Notes: a model not told the origin generated them from the sequence alone. 64,000 nucleotides of DNA from Citreicoccus inhibens (GCF_019039035.1 NZ_JAHNZT010000010.1:186001-250000), one strand, 5' to 3'; shown: positions 51,712 to 60,082, numbered from the stretch's first letter. Numbers and translations are program-made.

Positions 51712-52407
51712 TCACGCGGGAGGGGCCGCCGCCAGCTCGGGCTTCACCGGAGCCGCGGCAACGAGTCCGGCCTTCACGAAGTGCTTGCGGAGGATACGGC
51801 TCGCGAGCGCGCCACCCGCGAGGGCGCCCATCACAGTGAAGACCAGCACGAAGGCGCCCATCCAGAAGTTGAACATCGCCGCGCCCTCGAGCCACTTGGC
51901 CCGCACGGCGGGCTCCATGTTCGCCGCGAAGCGCTCCGGGTTGATGACCACGACGGAATAATTCCCCACCGCCTCCAATGTCTTGAAGACGATGTAGCCG
52001 GTGATGACCGCCGAGAGATTTCGGAACGACTGCACGCCCGCGATGAGGTCACCCAGCAGGCCCGCGAGCAGGATGGGCGGAATGGCCGAGTACATGCCCA
52101 CCGTCGACACCAGCACCGCGTAAAGGACAGACGTGATGAAGAACACGCCGCGTTTGTGCACCCGCGCCACGAGGATCATGTACAGCGGCGCCATGAGGAA
52201 CGCCCCCACCCCGCCATTGAACAACCCCATTCCTGGAATGGGTTGCAGGATGGTCTGCATGACAATATAGACCACGAGGATGAGCGCGTTGAAGACGCCG
52301 ATCGTGATCAAGTCTCGGACATTCAACTTCTGCGTCGCTGGTCGCAATCCCTGCCCCCGGCTGAGAGCGACCGAGAAATCACAGTTTGATTGTGCTTTCT
52401 TCTTCAA
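51712..52407 (-). CDS. MptD-family ECF transporter S component
   Basis: 231 residues with about six hydrophobic segments starting at LITIGVFNALILVVY. The LNVRDLITIG opening and the overall pattern fit the MptD/Trep_Strep family of substrate-binding S components of energy-coupling factor importers, whose substrates are mostly unknown. It heads the minus-strand run leading to the synthase. The T and A components that would power it are encoded at 55225-57452 in the same direction but beyond an inverted gene. The given start is a TTG (52407); no ATG or GTG lies upstream in frame before the transmembrane part, and another TTG opens LNVRD (about 52326), so the N-terminus is uncertain. The C-terminal tail is Ala/Pro-rich. 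Confidence 0.8.
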   Translation of the reverse strand: MKKKAQSNCDFSVALSRGQGLRPATQKLNVRDLITIGVFNALILVVYIVMQTILQPIPGMGLFNGGVGAFLMAPLYMILVARVHKRGVFFITSVLYAVLVSTVGMYSAIPPILLAGLLGDLIAGVQSFRNLSAVITGYIVFKTLEAVGNYSVVVINPERFAANMEPAVRAKWLEGAAMFNFWMGAFVLVFTVMGALAGGALASRILRKHFVKAGLVAAAPVKPELAAAPPA

Positions 52408-52429
52408 CTCGCGCGGGTTCGTCGCCCGC

Positions 52430-52470
52430 TGAACATTCTCCGGCCCGACGTGCCTGGTAGCGAACGTTCA
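52430..52470. promoter_or_regulatory. imperfect inverted repeat in a divergent intergenic region
   Basis: The 217-base gap 52408-52624 separates the minus-strand operon from the plus-strand VWA gene and should hold both promoters. It contains TGAACATTC (52430-52438) and GAACGTTCA (52462-52470), complementary but for one base, with 23 bases between. Half-sites about three helical turns apart, 23 bases above the S-component start, would suit a dimeric or looping regulator. No clear sigma-70 or sigma-54 box was recognised. Confidence 0.4.
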
Positions 52471-52624
52471 GGCTCCCCTGAGTGCATTCGGCCCCACCCG
52501 GCGCATCGGCTGCCCAAGCTGAAGACTGTTCATGACCATCACCCTGGAATGACAAGGGATTGCGCGCGCCCGGGGCATCGGGCAGGAACGCACTCGCACA
52601 TAGGAATCCAGAGGGACAATCACC

Positions 52625-55210
52625 ATGTCCACGGCCGAGGCCACGAGTTACACGTTCCGGGTCGTCAATGCGGATGGGTCAGTCTTTGGCAAGGGGTGCT
52701 TCACCCACGAGGGCCCGCCCACGCAAGGAACCGTCACGTTCCCATCGTCGGGGGGGCCCAAGCTCACCGCGCTCTGGTACCACGACCCTCGGGTCGGAAC
52801 GCTGCAGCTCAAGGACGTGCGCGCGCTCGCATTCGCGCCGGAGCGCTTCGCCCTGGAGCTGACCAGCGCGGACAACGCTCGGGACATCAAGGCGGGAGAG
52901 GCCGGCCCCGCGAAGCCCGCGCCGCTGAGCAGCCATCGCAGCGCGGAGGGAGACGCGGCCTCGGCGGGACGGCGGCTGGAGTTCCCGCGGCCCTCGGGCG
53001 CGGGAGAGGCGCCAGAGCCGCTCTCCGTCGTCGACCTGGTGGTGGCCATCGACGCCAGCAAGTCCATGGTGGATGAGGCGGTGTCGCTGAGCGAGACGTT
53101 CAACGCCGCGGTCGAGTCCTCGCGCATCCACTGCCCCTCGGACTTGCGCATCACCTACCTGGGCGTCGAGGGCACGTTCGGAGGGACGCGCTTCGACACC
53201 ACCGTGCGGGAGTACCTCACGCAGCATGTCGGGGTGAATGAGGAAGCGCTGCGCAGCCGCCCGTTCACCTGGGTCGCCGGCGGCAAGGTGCGCGAGGACG
53301 GCGCGCGCACCATCGAGGATCTCGCCACCCACTTCGACTGGCGCCCCGAGGCCCAGCGCGCCGTGTTCTTCCTCGGCGATGAGGCCATGGAAGGCGGAGG
53401 AGACGTCAACGGACGCGACATCGTCGCCGCCACACGGGCCATCCGCGCCGCGCAGCGGGCGAGCGTCCGCGTGCACACGTACCTGGGCACCACGCGCGCC
53501 ACGGCGTGGGAGCAGGAGGCGCTCAAGTCCGAGTACGCCCGCGTCGCGCGTGAGACTGGAGGCCAGCCCTTCCTGGTGCAGGCATCGCTCCAGGGCTTCC
53601 AGCGCATGCTGGAGGGCGTCATCTGCGGCAGCAAGTCCACGGGACAGCCCGAGGCGTGCTGCTGCTGTCAGGCGTCAGTGGAGGGCACGTCGCCCGCCGC
53701 GACGCCCGCGCAGCAGGACAGCACCAGCTACACGTTCCGCGTGCTGAGCGCGGATGGGAACCTGTTCGGCAAGGGCTGCTTCACCCATGAGGGCCCGCCC
53801 ACGCAGGCGCCCCTCTCCGTCCCCAACGCGGGCGGCCCCAAGCTCACCGAGTTCTGGTACCGCGATGCCATCGTCGGCACCGTCAAGCTCGCGGACGTGC
53901 AGCGCCTGGCATTCACTCCGGAGCTGTTCGCCCTGGAGTTGATGCAGGCCGACCACGGCCTGAAGGGCGACGGGGCCTCGGTGTCCGCGCCCGGCGCCGT
54001 CACCTTGCATCGAGGCGCGGAGGGCGACTTCGCCAGTCAGGCGCGCACGCTGCAGTTCCCCCAGCGCGCCGAACCCACCATCACCGTCGAGGAGGGCGAG
54101 GTGACGGTGCCCAGCGTGGACCTCGTCGTCGCCATCGACGCGAGCAAGTCCATGTCGGATGAAGCCCTGGGGCTGAGCGAGATGGTGAGCGGGGCCATCA
54201 AGGCCTCCCAGTCGCGGTGCCCCTCGGACCTGCGCGTGACCTACCTGGGCGTGGAGGGCATCTTCGCGGGCACCCGCTTCACCACCACCGTGCGCGACTA
54301 CCTGCTGAACCAGGCCCACGCGAACGAGGGCGAACTGAAGAGCCGGCGCTTCACGTGGATCGCCGGCGGCAAGGTGCGCGAGGACGGCGCGGCCACCATC
54401 GAGGACCTCGCCAATCACTTCGACTGGCGCCCCGAGGCCCAGCGCGCCGTGTTCTTCCTCGGCGACGAGGGACTCAACGCGGGAGGTGAAGCCAAGGCGC
54501 GCGACGTCGCCGCCGCCAGCCGCGCCATCGAGACCGCCCAGGCCCAACACGTGCGCGTGCACACCTACCTGGGCACGACCAAGGCCAGGGAGCCCGAGGC
54601 GCTCGAATCCGAGTACGCCCGCGTGGCGAAGGAGACGGGCGGACAGGCCTTCACGGCCCAGCGCTCGCTCAGCGGCCTTCAGAGCATGTTGGAGAGCGTC
54701 ATCTGCGGCAGCAAGCCCGCGCCCCGCGTGACGACCGAGCCCTACTGCTGCTGCCAGGGCGCCCTGGAGGACTTCGTCCCTCCCCGTCCCCCCGCCCTCC
54801 CCGTCGAGCCGCCCCCCGTCGCGCCGCCGCCCCCCGTGACGTCTCCCCAGGTCGTCATCGAACAGGGCAAGCTGCGCACGCTCGACAAGGTCTTCTTCGC
54901 CAGCAACAAGGACAACGCCGTCAACGAGTCCCTGCCCATCCTCGACCAGGTCGTCGAGGTGCTGCGCGCCAATCCAGACATCCAGAAGCTCCGCATCGAG
55001 GCGCACACCGACAACGCGGGCGGCAAGGCCTACAACCAGGACCTGTCCGCGCGCCGAGCGCGTTGGGTGCAGCAGTACCTGGTGCAGAAGGGCATCGTCG
55101 CGGAGCGGCTCGAGAGCGCGGGCTTCGGGATGACCCGCCCCATTGACGTCAACACCACGCCGCAGGGACGCGCCAACAACCGGCGCGTGGAGTTCGTCAT
55201 CGTCGAGTAG
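52625..55210 (+). CDS. double von Willebrand A / OmpA-domain protein
   Basis: 861 residues. Two long repeats (residues 8-349 and 368-711) each contain an N-terminal beta-rich domain (YTFRV..ADG..FGKGCFTHEGPPTQ), a VWA domain with the MIDAS motif DASKS, and a Cys cluster (CCCC in the first, CCC in the second). A Pro-rich hinge leads to an OmpA/MotB-like C-terminal domain (RIEAHTDNAGG...LSARRA...NNRRVEF) of the kind that binds peptidoglycan. No signal peptide is visible at the chosen ATG, which has GAGGG upstream. The OmpA part suggests a periplasmic site, so export would need a non-classical route. It is divergent from the ECF S gene and convergent with EcfT. Role unknown; VWA domains usually mediate metal-dependent protein contacts. 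Confidence 0.88.
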   Translation: MSTAEATSYTFRVVNADGSVFGKGCFTHEGPPTQGTVTFPSSGGPKLTALWYHDPRVGTLQLKDVRALAFAPERFALELTSADNARDIKAGEAGPAKPAPLSSHRSAEGDAASAGRRLEFPRPSGAGEAPEPLSVVDLVVAIDASKSMVDEAVSLSETFNAAVESSRIHCPSDLRITYLGVEGTFGGTRFDTTVREYLTQHVGVNEEALRSRPFTWVAGGKVREDGARTIEDLATHFDWRPEAQRAVFFLGDEAMEGGGDVNGRDIVAATRAIRAAQRASVRVHTYLGTTRATAWEQEALKSEYARVARETGGQPFLVQASLQGFQRMLEGVICGSKSTGQPEACCCCQASVEGTSPAATPAQQDSTSYTFRVLSADGNLFGKGCFTHEGPPTQAPLSVPNAGGPKLTEFWYRDAIVGTVKLADVQRLAFTPELFALELMQADHGLKGDGASVSAPGAVTLHRGAEGDFASQARTLQFPQRAEPTITVEEGEVTVPSVDLVVAIDASKSMSDEALGLSEMVSGAIKASQSRCPSDLRVTYLGVEGIFAGTRFTTTVRDYLLNQAHANEGELKSRRFTWIAGGKVREDGAATIEDLANHFDWRPEAQRAVFFLGDEGLNAGGEAKARDVAAASRAIETAQAQHVRVHTYLGTTKAREPEALESEYARVAKETGGQAFTAQRSLSGLQSMLESVICGSKPAPRVTTEPYCCCQGALEDFVPPRPPALPVEPPPVAPPPPVTSPQVVIEQGKLRTLDKVFFASNKDNAVNESLPILDQVVEVLRANPDIQKLRIEAHTDNAGGKAYNQDLSARRARWVQQYLVQKGIVAERLESAGFGMTRPIDVNTTPQGRANNRRVEFVIVE
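52646..54757 (+). repeat. intragenic tandem duplication of about 1.03 kb
   Basis: Unit 1 spans 52646-53671 (1,026 bases) and unit 2 spans 53726-54757 (1,032 bases). Several stretches are almost identical in protein and DNA, such as the block encoding AGGKVREDGA and FDWRPEAQRAVFFLGDE, while the linkers differ. It covers the beta domain, VWA domain and Cys cluster together, so the whole functional unit was copied. Confidence 0.9.
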
Positions 55211-55228
55211 CGCGAGGCGCCTCGCTAC
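55207..55228. terminator. possible bidirectional hairpin between convergent genes
   Basis: A perfect 12-base palindrome (CGAGGCGCCTCG) lies within GTAG...CTAC arms and spans the stop codons of the VWA gene and of EcfT, which end only 14 bases apart. No T-run follows on either strand, so this is a weak terminator candidate. Confidence 0.35.
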
Positions 55229-55950
55229 ACGACGAAGTGGTCCACCAGGAAGAGGAACGCGCCGGCCAGCAGGGTGAGCCCCAGCCCCAGCGAGTCCCGT
55301 GGGGCCCAGACGAGCGGGCGGTACCAGCTCTTCGCCCCCTCGAACTCCATGCCGCGCGTGAGCGCGGAGATGGAGAGTTCCTCGGAGATGCGCACGGCGC
55401 GCATCAACAAGGGGATGACGGTCAACTCCAACGTCTGCGCGGGGTATGCGTAGAAGCGCCGGATGCTGGGCGCCACCCCGCGCAGGCGCATCGCGTCTCG
55501 GATGCTCGCGTACTCGTATTGGAGCGACGGCACGAAGCGGATCGCCACGGCCAAGGGCAAGGTCACCTGTCGTGGCACGCGCAGGCGCTCCAGGGCCTGG
55601 ATGATGGCCGACAGGTCCTCGAGCCTCACGAGGTAGAGCAACAGCAACACGGGCGACGAGAACTTCAGCACCGCGAACGCGAAGAAGCGGCCCACGAGCC
55701 CCAGCATGGACACGCTCGTCCCCGCGCGCGCGAAGGTGACGAAGAGCACCAGCGGAACGGCCAGCCACAGGAACCGCGCCACCGTCTGCCGTTGCCCCGC
55801 GACCAGCCCGAGCACCAGCACCATCTCCATCAGCAGAATCTGCGCGGTGATGGTGCGCGTGAGGAACGCGCCCAGGCCCACCACCACGAGCTGGAGCAAC
55901 TTCAGCCGGGCATCCTGCGCCGCATAGGCGTTGGGGACAGGCGCGCTCAT
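55225..55950 (-). CDS. ECF transporter transmembrane component (EcfT)
   Basis: 241 residues from the chosen ATG at 55950, which overlaps the stop of the ATPase gene as ATGA; an in-frame start at 56082 would lie inside that gene. Hydrophobic N-terminal half, then a cytoplasmic region with the two short EcfT coupling motifs (RLRG in DAMRLRGVAP and TRG in ALTRGMEF) that contact the ATPases, and a final membrane segment. It would couple ATP hydrolysis to an S component. The nearest S gene, MptD-like, is 2.8 kb downstream on the same strand. Confidence 0.88.
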   Translation of the reverse strand: MSAPVPNAYAAQDARLKLLQLVVVGLGAFLTRTITAQILLMEMVLVLGLVAGQRQTVARFLWLAVPLVLFVTFARAGTSVSMLGLVGRFFAFAVLKFSSPVLLLLYLVRLEDLSAIIQALERLRVPRQVTLPLAVAIRFVPSLQYEYASIRDAMRLRGVAPSIRRFYAYPAQTLELTVIPLLMRAVRISEELSISALTRGMEFEGAKSWYRPLVWAPRDSLGLGLTLLAGAFLFLVDHFVV

Positions 55951-57452
55951 GTCCAGATCCACGCGGCGTTGGGGGACACGGGCAGATCCAGGTCCGCGCG
56001 CAGCCTCCGCGCGGAGGAGAGGTCCAGCCGGTAGTCCGCGGCCGTGCGCCCCTGGTCGATGCGCAGGATGCGCGGACAGCACTGCGCGAGCAGTTCGTAG
56101 TCGTGGGAGATGACGAAGACGACCTGGCCCTGGTCCGCCAGCAGGCGGATCTCCTCGCCCACGCGCTGGAGGTTCGTCGCGTCGAGTCCGCTGGTCGGCT
56201 CGTCGAGGAAGAGGACATCCGCGTGGCGCATCGCCGCCACGGCGATGGTGAGTCGCTGCTTCTGTCCGCCGGAGAGGGCCTGAGGATGGCGCTCCGAGAG
56301 CCGGTCGATGCCAAAGCGCGCGAGCGTGTCCAGCGCCCGCCTGCGGCTCTCGGCGGTGTCGGGCAGCCCGAGCATCAGCTCCTCGATGACCGACTCGGTG
56401 TAGAGCTGGTAGTCCGCGTCCTGAAGCACGAAGAAGGAGGCCTTGCGCCGCTCCTCCGGAGTGAGGACGCGGTAGGCATGGCGGATCCGCCCCGTGCGCT
56501 GCGCCACCAACCCGGTGGCCACTCGCGCGAACGTCGTCTTCCCTGAGCCGTTGCGGCCAATCAGCCCCACCACCTCGCCACGCGACGCCTGGGCCGTGAC
56601 GCCGTGGAGCACGACACGCTCGCCGAACGCGAGCGACACGTCGTGGCCCTGGAAGTGGATGTCGTCCCGGCTCACGGGAGGCAGCGTGCCCAGGCGCGCC
56701 TGCGCGAGGTCCACCTGACGAAGCCCCCGCGACTCCAGCGCCGACGGTGGCAGCGCGTGCAAGGCCTGGCGGTCGAAGATCTCCACGATGCGCCCCTGCC
56801 GCATGTGGATGAGCTTGTCGAGGATGGCCGCCAGGTAATAGAGCCGATGCTCCGCGACGAGGACGACGGAGCCATCCTGGCGCAGCAGATCGATGATGGT
56901 GCCCAGGTGCCGCGTCGCCTGCGGATCCAGGTTGGCCGAGGGCTCATCGAGCACATACACGCTGGGCCGCATCGCGTAGGCAGATGCGAGCGCCACCTTC
57001 TGCCGCTCGCCCGTGGACAGCTCGAAGACGCTGCGGCCTCGGAGCGCTTCAATCTCCAACCGCTCGAACGCCTCGTCCACGCGTCGTCGCATGAGCTCGG
57101 TGGGCACCCCGAAGTGCTCCGAGGCGAAGGCGATCTCCGACGTCGCGGAGGTGGTGAAGAACTGCGAGCGTGGATCCTGGAACACGCTCCCCACGCGCTG
57201 GCCAATCTGCCCGATGGACCACTGACTCACGTCCTGGCCCTGGATGAGCACCGTGCCGTGAAAGGCCCCCTCGAAGAACCTCGGCACCAGCCCGTTCACC
57301 ACCCGCGTGAGCGTCGTCTTGCCGCAGCCGCTCGCCCCCACCACGACCGCGAGTTCCCCGGCCTCCAGCGTCAGCGAGACGTCCTCCAGGCCATCGCTGT
57401 CGCCGCCCTGGTACTTGAAGGAGACGCCTTGTAGCTGCACGACCGGGGGCAT
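55947..57452 (-). CDS. ECF transporter fused A-A' ATPase
   Basis: 501 residues from ATG 57452; longer frames reach 57746 but add sequence with no ABC character. Two complete ABC domains: the first with Walker A GASGCGKTT, signature LSTGE and Walker B VYVLDEPSANLD; the second with GRNGSGKTT, LSGGQKQR and VLFLDEPTSGLD. Such fused EcfA1-A2 proteins occur in stand-alone ECF importers. It overlaps EcfT by four bases. The substrate depends on the S component and cannot be inferred. No strong ribosome binding site is visible before 57452, so the start could be a little upstream. Confidence 0.88.
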   Translation of the reverse strand: MPPVVQLQGVSFKYQGGDSDGLEDVSLTLEAGELAVVVGASGCGKTTLTRVVNGLVPRFFEGAFHGTVLIQGQDVSQWSIGQIGQRVGSVFQDPRSQFFTTSATSEIAFASEHFGVPTELMRRRVDEAFERLEIEALRGRSVFELSTGERQKVALASAYAMRPSVYVLDEPSANLDPQATRHLGTIIDLLRQDGSVVLVAEHRLYYLAAILDKLIHMRQGRIVEIFDRQALHALPPSALESRGLRQVDLAQARLGTLPPVSRDDIHFQGHDVSLAFGERVVLHGVTAQASRGEVVGLIGRNGSGKTTFARVATGLVAQRTGRIRHAYRVLTPEERRKASFFVLQDADYQLYTESVIEELMLGLPDTAESRRRALDTLARFGIDRLSERHPQALSGGQKQRLTIAVAAMRHADVLFLDEPTSGLDATNLQRVGEEIRLLADQGQVVFVISHDYELLAQCCPRILRIDQGRTAADYRLDLSSARRLRADLDLPVSPNAAWIWT

Positions 57453-57774
57453 GTGCGCGGGGAGGACCGTAACCCCGTATACCTGGGACTTCAAGCCGAG
57501 CCCGACGCGCTGGGTGCGATGCCGCTCGCCGCACGCGCATCGCGCACGAAAAGGCAGGCCACCACGTGGGCCGCGGCGACTGTGGCGCGGAGCACAAACG
57601 CACCCACAAGCACGGTGAGATTCGTGCAAGCGAGAGACGAATTCTGTCGTGTCAGTGGACTTGCGGGCGAGCCGTGGCCGTTCCGCGCTCGACTCGGTCC
57701 TTTCCCCTGGGGAGGGCGCCACCGCGAACGCCGCGGTGACGAACATCGTCTCGTCTCACTTGAGGAGGATCTCG
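57453..57774. promoter_or_regulatory. divergent intergenic region, promoters presumed
   Basis: 322 bases between the ECF ATPase start (minus) and the lipoprotein start (plus). It is GC-rich with a slightly AT-richer stretch around 57590-57660. I see no convincing promoter box, riboswitch or small gene in it. Longer start choices for both neighbours would invade it, but neither extension has recognisable protein features. Confidence 0.3.
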
Positions 57775-58257
57775 ATGCGCATGCGGCCAATCAACTCAAC
57801 CGTTGTCCTGGGAGCGCTGTTCGCGCTGCTCGCCGGCGGATGTGGAGGGAGTGCGGGAGCAGATGCCGAGTGGGGCACGGGAGGGGCCAACCTGGGAGCC
57901 TCGCCGGGCATCGCGAAGGATGGGCGCGGCGTGGAAGACGGAGGCGCCGGTGGCAATGCCCACGTGAGCGTGTGCCACATCCCCCCGGGCAATCCCGCCA
58001 ACGCGCACACCATCATCGTGGGAGCGCCTGCCGTGGAGGCGCACCTGCGTCACGGCGACACCTTGGGCGCTTGCGGCGGCGATGCCGGCACTCCGACGGA
58101 CGGCGGCAGTTCCGAAGTGGACGCGGGCTCCGGTGGAGCGGAAGACGGAGGCTCGGCCTGCCTCCCCCAGGGCGCTGAGTGTGACTCCCAGGGCGGCTCC
58201 ACCTGCTGCGACGGAATGACGTGCAGCGCGGGGCAGTGTTCGCCGGTCATCGGCTGA
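57775..58257 (+). CDS. secreted Cys-rich lipoprotein
   Basis: 160 residues. The start at ATG 57775 follows GAGGAGG at ideal spacing and opens a clear lipoprotein signal (hydrophobic core, lipobox LAGGC). The mature part is Gly/Asp-rich and contains a CHIPPGNPANAHTI segment followed by a HLRHGD...C element. This recurs, by my recollection, in many secreted bacterial proteins as a small domain of unknown role. The C-terminus has six cysteines in a compact pattern (C-x6-C-x6-CC-x4-C-x5-C) like a disulfide knot. Likely attached to a membrane and exposed. It precedes the DUF4382 lipoprotein, with a hairpin between them. Confidence 0.82.
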   Translation: MRMRPINSTVVLGALFALLAGGCGGSAGADAEWGTGGANLGASPGIAKDGRGVEDGGAGGNAHVSVCHIPPGNPANAHTIIVGAPAVEAHLRHGDTLGACGGDAGTPTDGGSSEVDAGSGGAEDGGSACLPQGAECDSQGGSTCCDGMTCSAGQCSPVIG

Positions 58258-58319
58258 AACCACCCCGTAGCACGAAAGACTCTTCTTCCCATTCCTTCAC
58301 CACGTCGTATCACCCAGAC

Positions 58320-58344
58320 GCGGGTGGCTCACCCAGCCACCCGC
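58320..58344 (+). terminator. hairpin between the two lipoprotein genes
   Basis: A perfect 10-base stem (GCGGGTGGCT / AGCCACCCGC) with a 5-base loop, 62 bases after the first lipoprotein stop and 21 bases before the next start. There is no T-run, so it may end the first transcript or shape the leader of the second. Confidence 0.5.
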
Positions 58345-58365
58345 GCCATACCTGAGTCATTGCCA

Positions 58366-59316
58366 ATGCCAAACTTGCGACACCTCGCTTCTTCTCTCCT
58401 GCTGGCGACGAGCCTTCTGTGCCTGGCGGCCTGTGGTGACAACTCCAAGGCGCGTGTGACCGTGAAGCTCACCGACGCGCCGGGCGACACGTTCGAAAAG
58501 GCCGTGGTCACCATCTCGAAGGTCTACCTGAAGGGCAGCGCCGAAGGAGACTCGAAGGGAGACGCGAAAGGCGATGTCGTCCTCTTGAGCACGCCCGTGA
58601 CGACCAACCTCCTCTCGCTGGCCAACGACGCGGCGGATCTGGTGAAGGATGCCGAGGTTCCCACGGGAACCTATCGCGAGCTGCGCTTCGTCATCACGGG
58701 TGGCTATGTGCAGGTCAAGCAGGCATCAGGCGGGAGCCGGGTCTACGCCACGTCCACCACGTACGAGGGACTGCCCGCGGGAACGCAGGTGGACGGAGAG
58801 CTGCAGATGCCGAGCGCGGCCAGCTCCGGCCTCAAGGTCAAGTTCGACAAGGATGCCGACGTCACCATCACGAGCGAGGATAATCAGAAGGTCATCCTCG
58901 TGGACTTCGACGTGGCCCAGAGCTTTGGACACGTGGCGGGCAACTCTGATCGCTGGGTGATGGGGCCTGTCATCAAGGGCGCGGACCTCCAGTTCTCGGG
59001 CAATGTGAAGGCCACGCTGAGCTTGGGCGCGGGGGTGACGCTCCCCGGCGTGGGCGACGCGCAGGTCCAGCTCGGCGGGTTCTCCGCGGTGCTGACCAAT
59101 GAACTGGGCAGCCAGGAGTCCCTCGCCTTTGTCGCGGGCACCAATGGCGTCTACGTCGCGGACTTCAAGTTCTTGCTGCCCGGCACCTACCAGGTGGATG
59201 TGGTGGCGCCCGCGGGGGTCTCCTTCACCACGCAGCCGGCGCATCCGCTGACCGCCACGGTCGGCTCGGGCGCGGAGTCCTCTGCCGCGTTCACGTTGAC
59301 AGCGGTGACACGCTAG
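58366..59316 (+). CDS. DUF4382 domain lipoprotein
   Basis: 316 residues. ATG 58366 is chosen because it opens a proper signal peptide ending in the lipobox LAACG; the frame also has an upstream GTG (58324) lying in the hairpin. The domain from about residue 30 begins VTVKLTDAPGDTFEKAVVTISKVYL, the usual opening of DUF4382 proteins, and continues with GTYRELRFVI. A C-terminal beta-sandwich-like part (about 210-315) resembles carboxypeptidase-regulatory or Ig-type folds (LLPGTYQVDVVAP). Lipid-anchored in the outer or inner membrane; function unknown. Confidence 0.85.
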   Translation: MPNLRHLASSLLLATSLLCLAACGDNSKARVTVKLTDAPGDTFEKAVVTISKVYLKGSAEGDSKGDAKGDVVLLSTPVTTNLLSLANDAADLVKDAEVPTGTYRELRFVITGGYVQVKQASGGSRVYATSTTYEGLPAGTQVDGELQMPSAASSGLKVKFDKDADVTITSEDNQKVILVDFDVAQSFGHVAGNSDRWVMGPVIKGADLQFSGNVKATLSLGAGVTLPGVGDAQVQLGGFSAVLTNELGSQESLAFVAGTNGVYVADFKFLLPGTYQVDVVAPAGVSFTTQPAHPLTATVGSGAESSAAFTLTAVTR

Positions 59317-59326
59317 CCGCCGAGCC

Positions 59327-59362
59327 GCTTCGGCCCGCGACGCGCGGTCCGCGGGCCGAAGC
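59327..59362. terminator. bidirectional terminator hairpin
   Basis: A perfect 13-base stem (GCTTCGGCCCGCG at 59327-59339 with CGCGGGCCGAAGC at 59350-59362) and a 10-base loop fill the 51-base gap between two convergent genes. The symmetric position suits both transcripts; no long T-run is present. Confidence 0.75.
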
Positions 59363-59367
59363 CGCCT

Positions 59368-59997
59368 TCATGTCTCCGCGCGGAAGTTGCGCCCGAGCAC
59401 GGCCCCGGTGCCCACGTAGTGGCGGAAGACATAGAGCAGCGGCTGCCACTGCTCGACGTCCACGTGGTGTGTCCCTGGCACGGTGATGCGCTCGTGCGCG
59501 TGCACCCGCGTGACGCGCAGCTCGGCGATGGCGAACCCTGGAGCGGCGCCCCCCGACAGGACCGTCGCCGAGTGGACGTTCAGCAGGACCGCCTCCAATT
59601 GCAGCGGGCACTCGCCCACGCGCGGAGGGGCCACGGTGTCCGAGGCCACCGGTGTGAACCCCGCGCGTTGGAACTTGCGCGGCTCGTGAGAGTAGCCCAT
59701 CGCTTGCTTCGTCTCGGGCACGGGGTTGCGGCCCGTGGTGGGCGCCAGGGCCTCCACCTGACGCCACTGGGACGCGGCGGGCAGATTGATCACGGCCTCG
59801 CGCGTGCGCATCAGGTTGGACAATCCCTGCCCCATCCCGCCCAGCCCCAGCACCAACCGGTCATCCAGCGCCCACGCGGACGACAACGGGCTCAGATTGG
59901 GAGAGCCATCCTCCTGGAGCGTGCTCAGCAGCACCACGGGCGTGCCGAAGTAGAGGATTCGAGGAGCAATCACACGATGAGGAGCAAGCGCGGTCAT
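59368..59997 (-). CDS. flavin-reductase-like FMN-binding protein
   Basis: 209 residues from ATG 59997, which is preceded by AGGGAAG; longer starts run into the neighbouring divergent gene. The sequence has the split-barrel pattern of the flavin reductase family: STLQEDGSPNLSPLSSAWAL near the start, LMRTREAVINLP, and a GECPLQLEAVL segment. The partner and substrate are unknown; family members reduce or bind FMN for mono-oxygenases or act as general oxidoreductases. It is divergent from a winged-helix regulator 85 bases away, which probably controls it. It ends at a strong hairpin. Confidence 0.85.
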   Translation of the reverse strand: MTALAPHRVIAPRILYFGTPVVLLSTLQEDGSPNLSPLSSAWALDDRLVLGLGGMGQGLSNLMRTREAVINLPAASQWRQVEALAPTTGRNPVPETKQAMGYSHEPRKFQRAGFTPVASDTVAPPRVGECPLQLEAVLLNVHSATVLSGGAAPGFAIAELRVTRVHAHERITVPGTHHVDVEQWQPLLYVFRHYVGTGAVLGRNFRAET

Positions 59998-60082
59998 GCG
60001 CGCTTCCCTAAGCCCCGAACGGACTGCGATGTTTCGGCCCATGCCGAAGCATCCCCGCCCGCGGCCGGCACAGCCTCGCGCC
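59998..60082. promoter_or_regulatory. divergent promoter region, regulator and flavin reductase
   Basis: 85 bases between two divergent starts. The arrangement (oxidoreductase and ArsR-like regulator back to back) is a common self-regulated pair. No clear operator repeat was found by eye. Confidence 0.4.

Noticed and set aside
55951-56082. Longer EcfT start at 56082
   Set aside because: The extra 44 residues overlap the ATPase gene and look like out-of-frame coding; ATGA at 55950 is the natural junction.
53675-56314. Minus-strand open frame of 879 codons
   Set aside because: It runs antisense through the VWA/OmpA gene and out of frame through the two ECF genes, all of which have clear motifs.
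57453-57746. N-terminal extension of the ECF ATPase to 57746
   Set aside because: The added 98 residues are Arg/Cys-rich without ABC features, and the family starts close to 57452.
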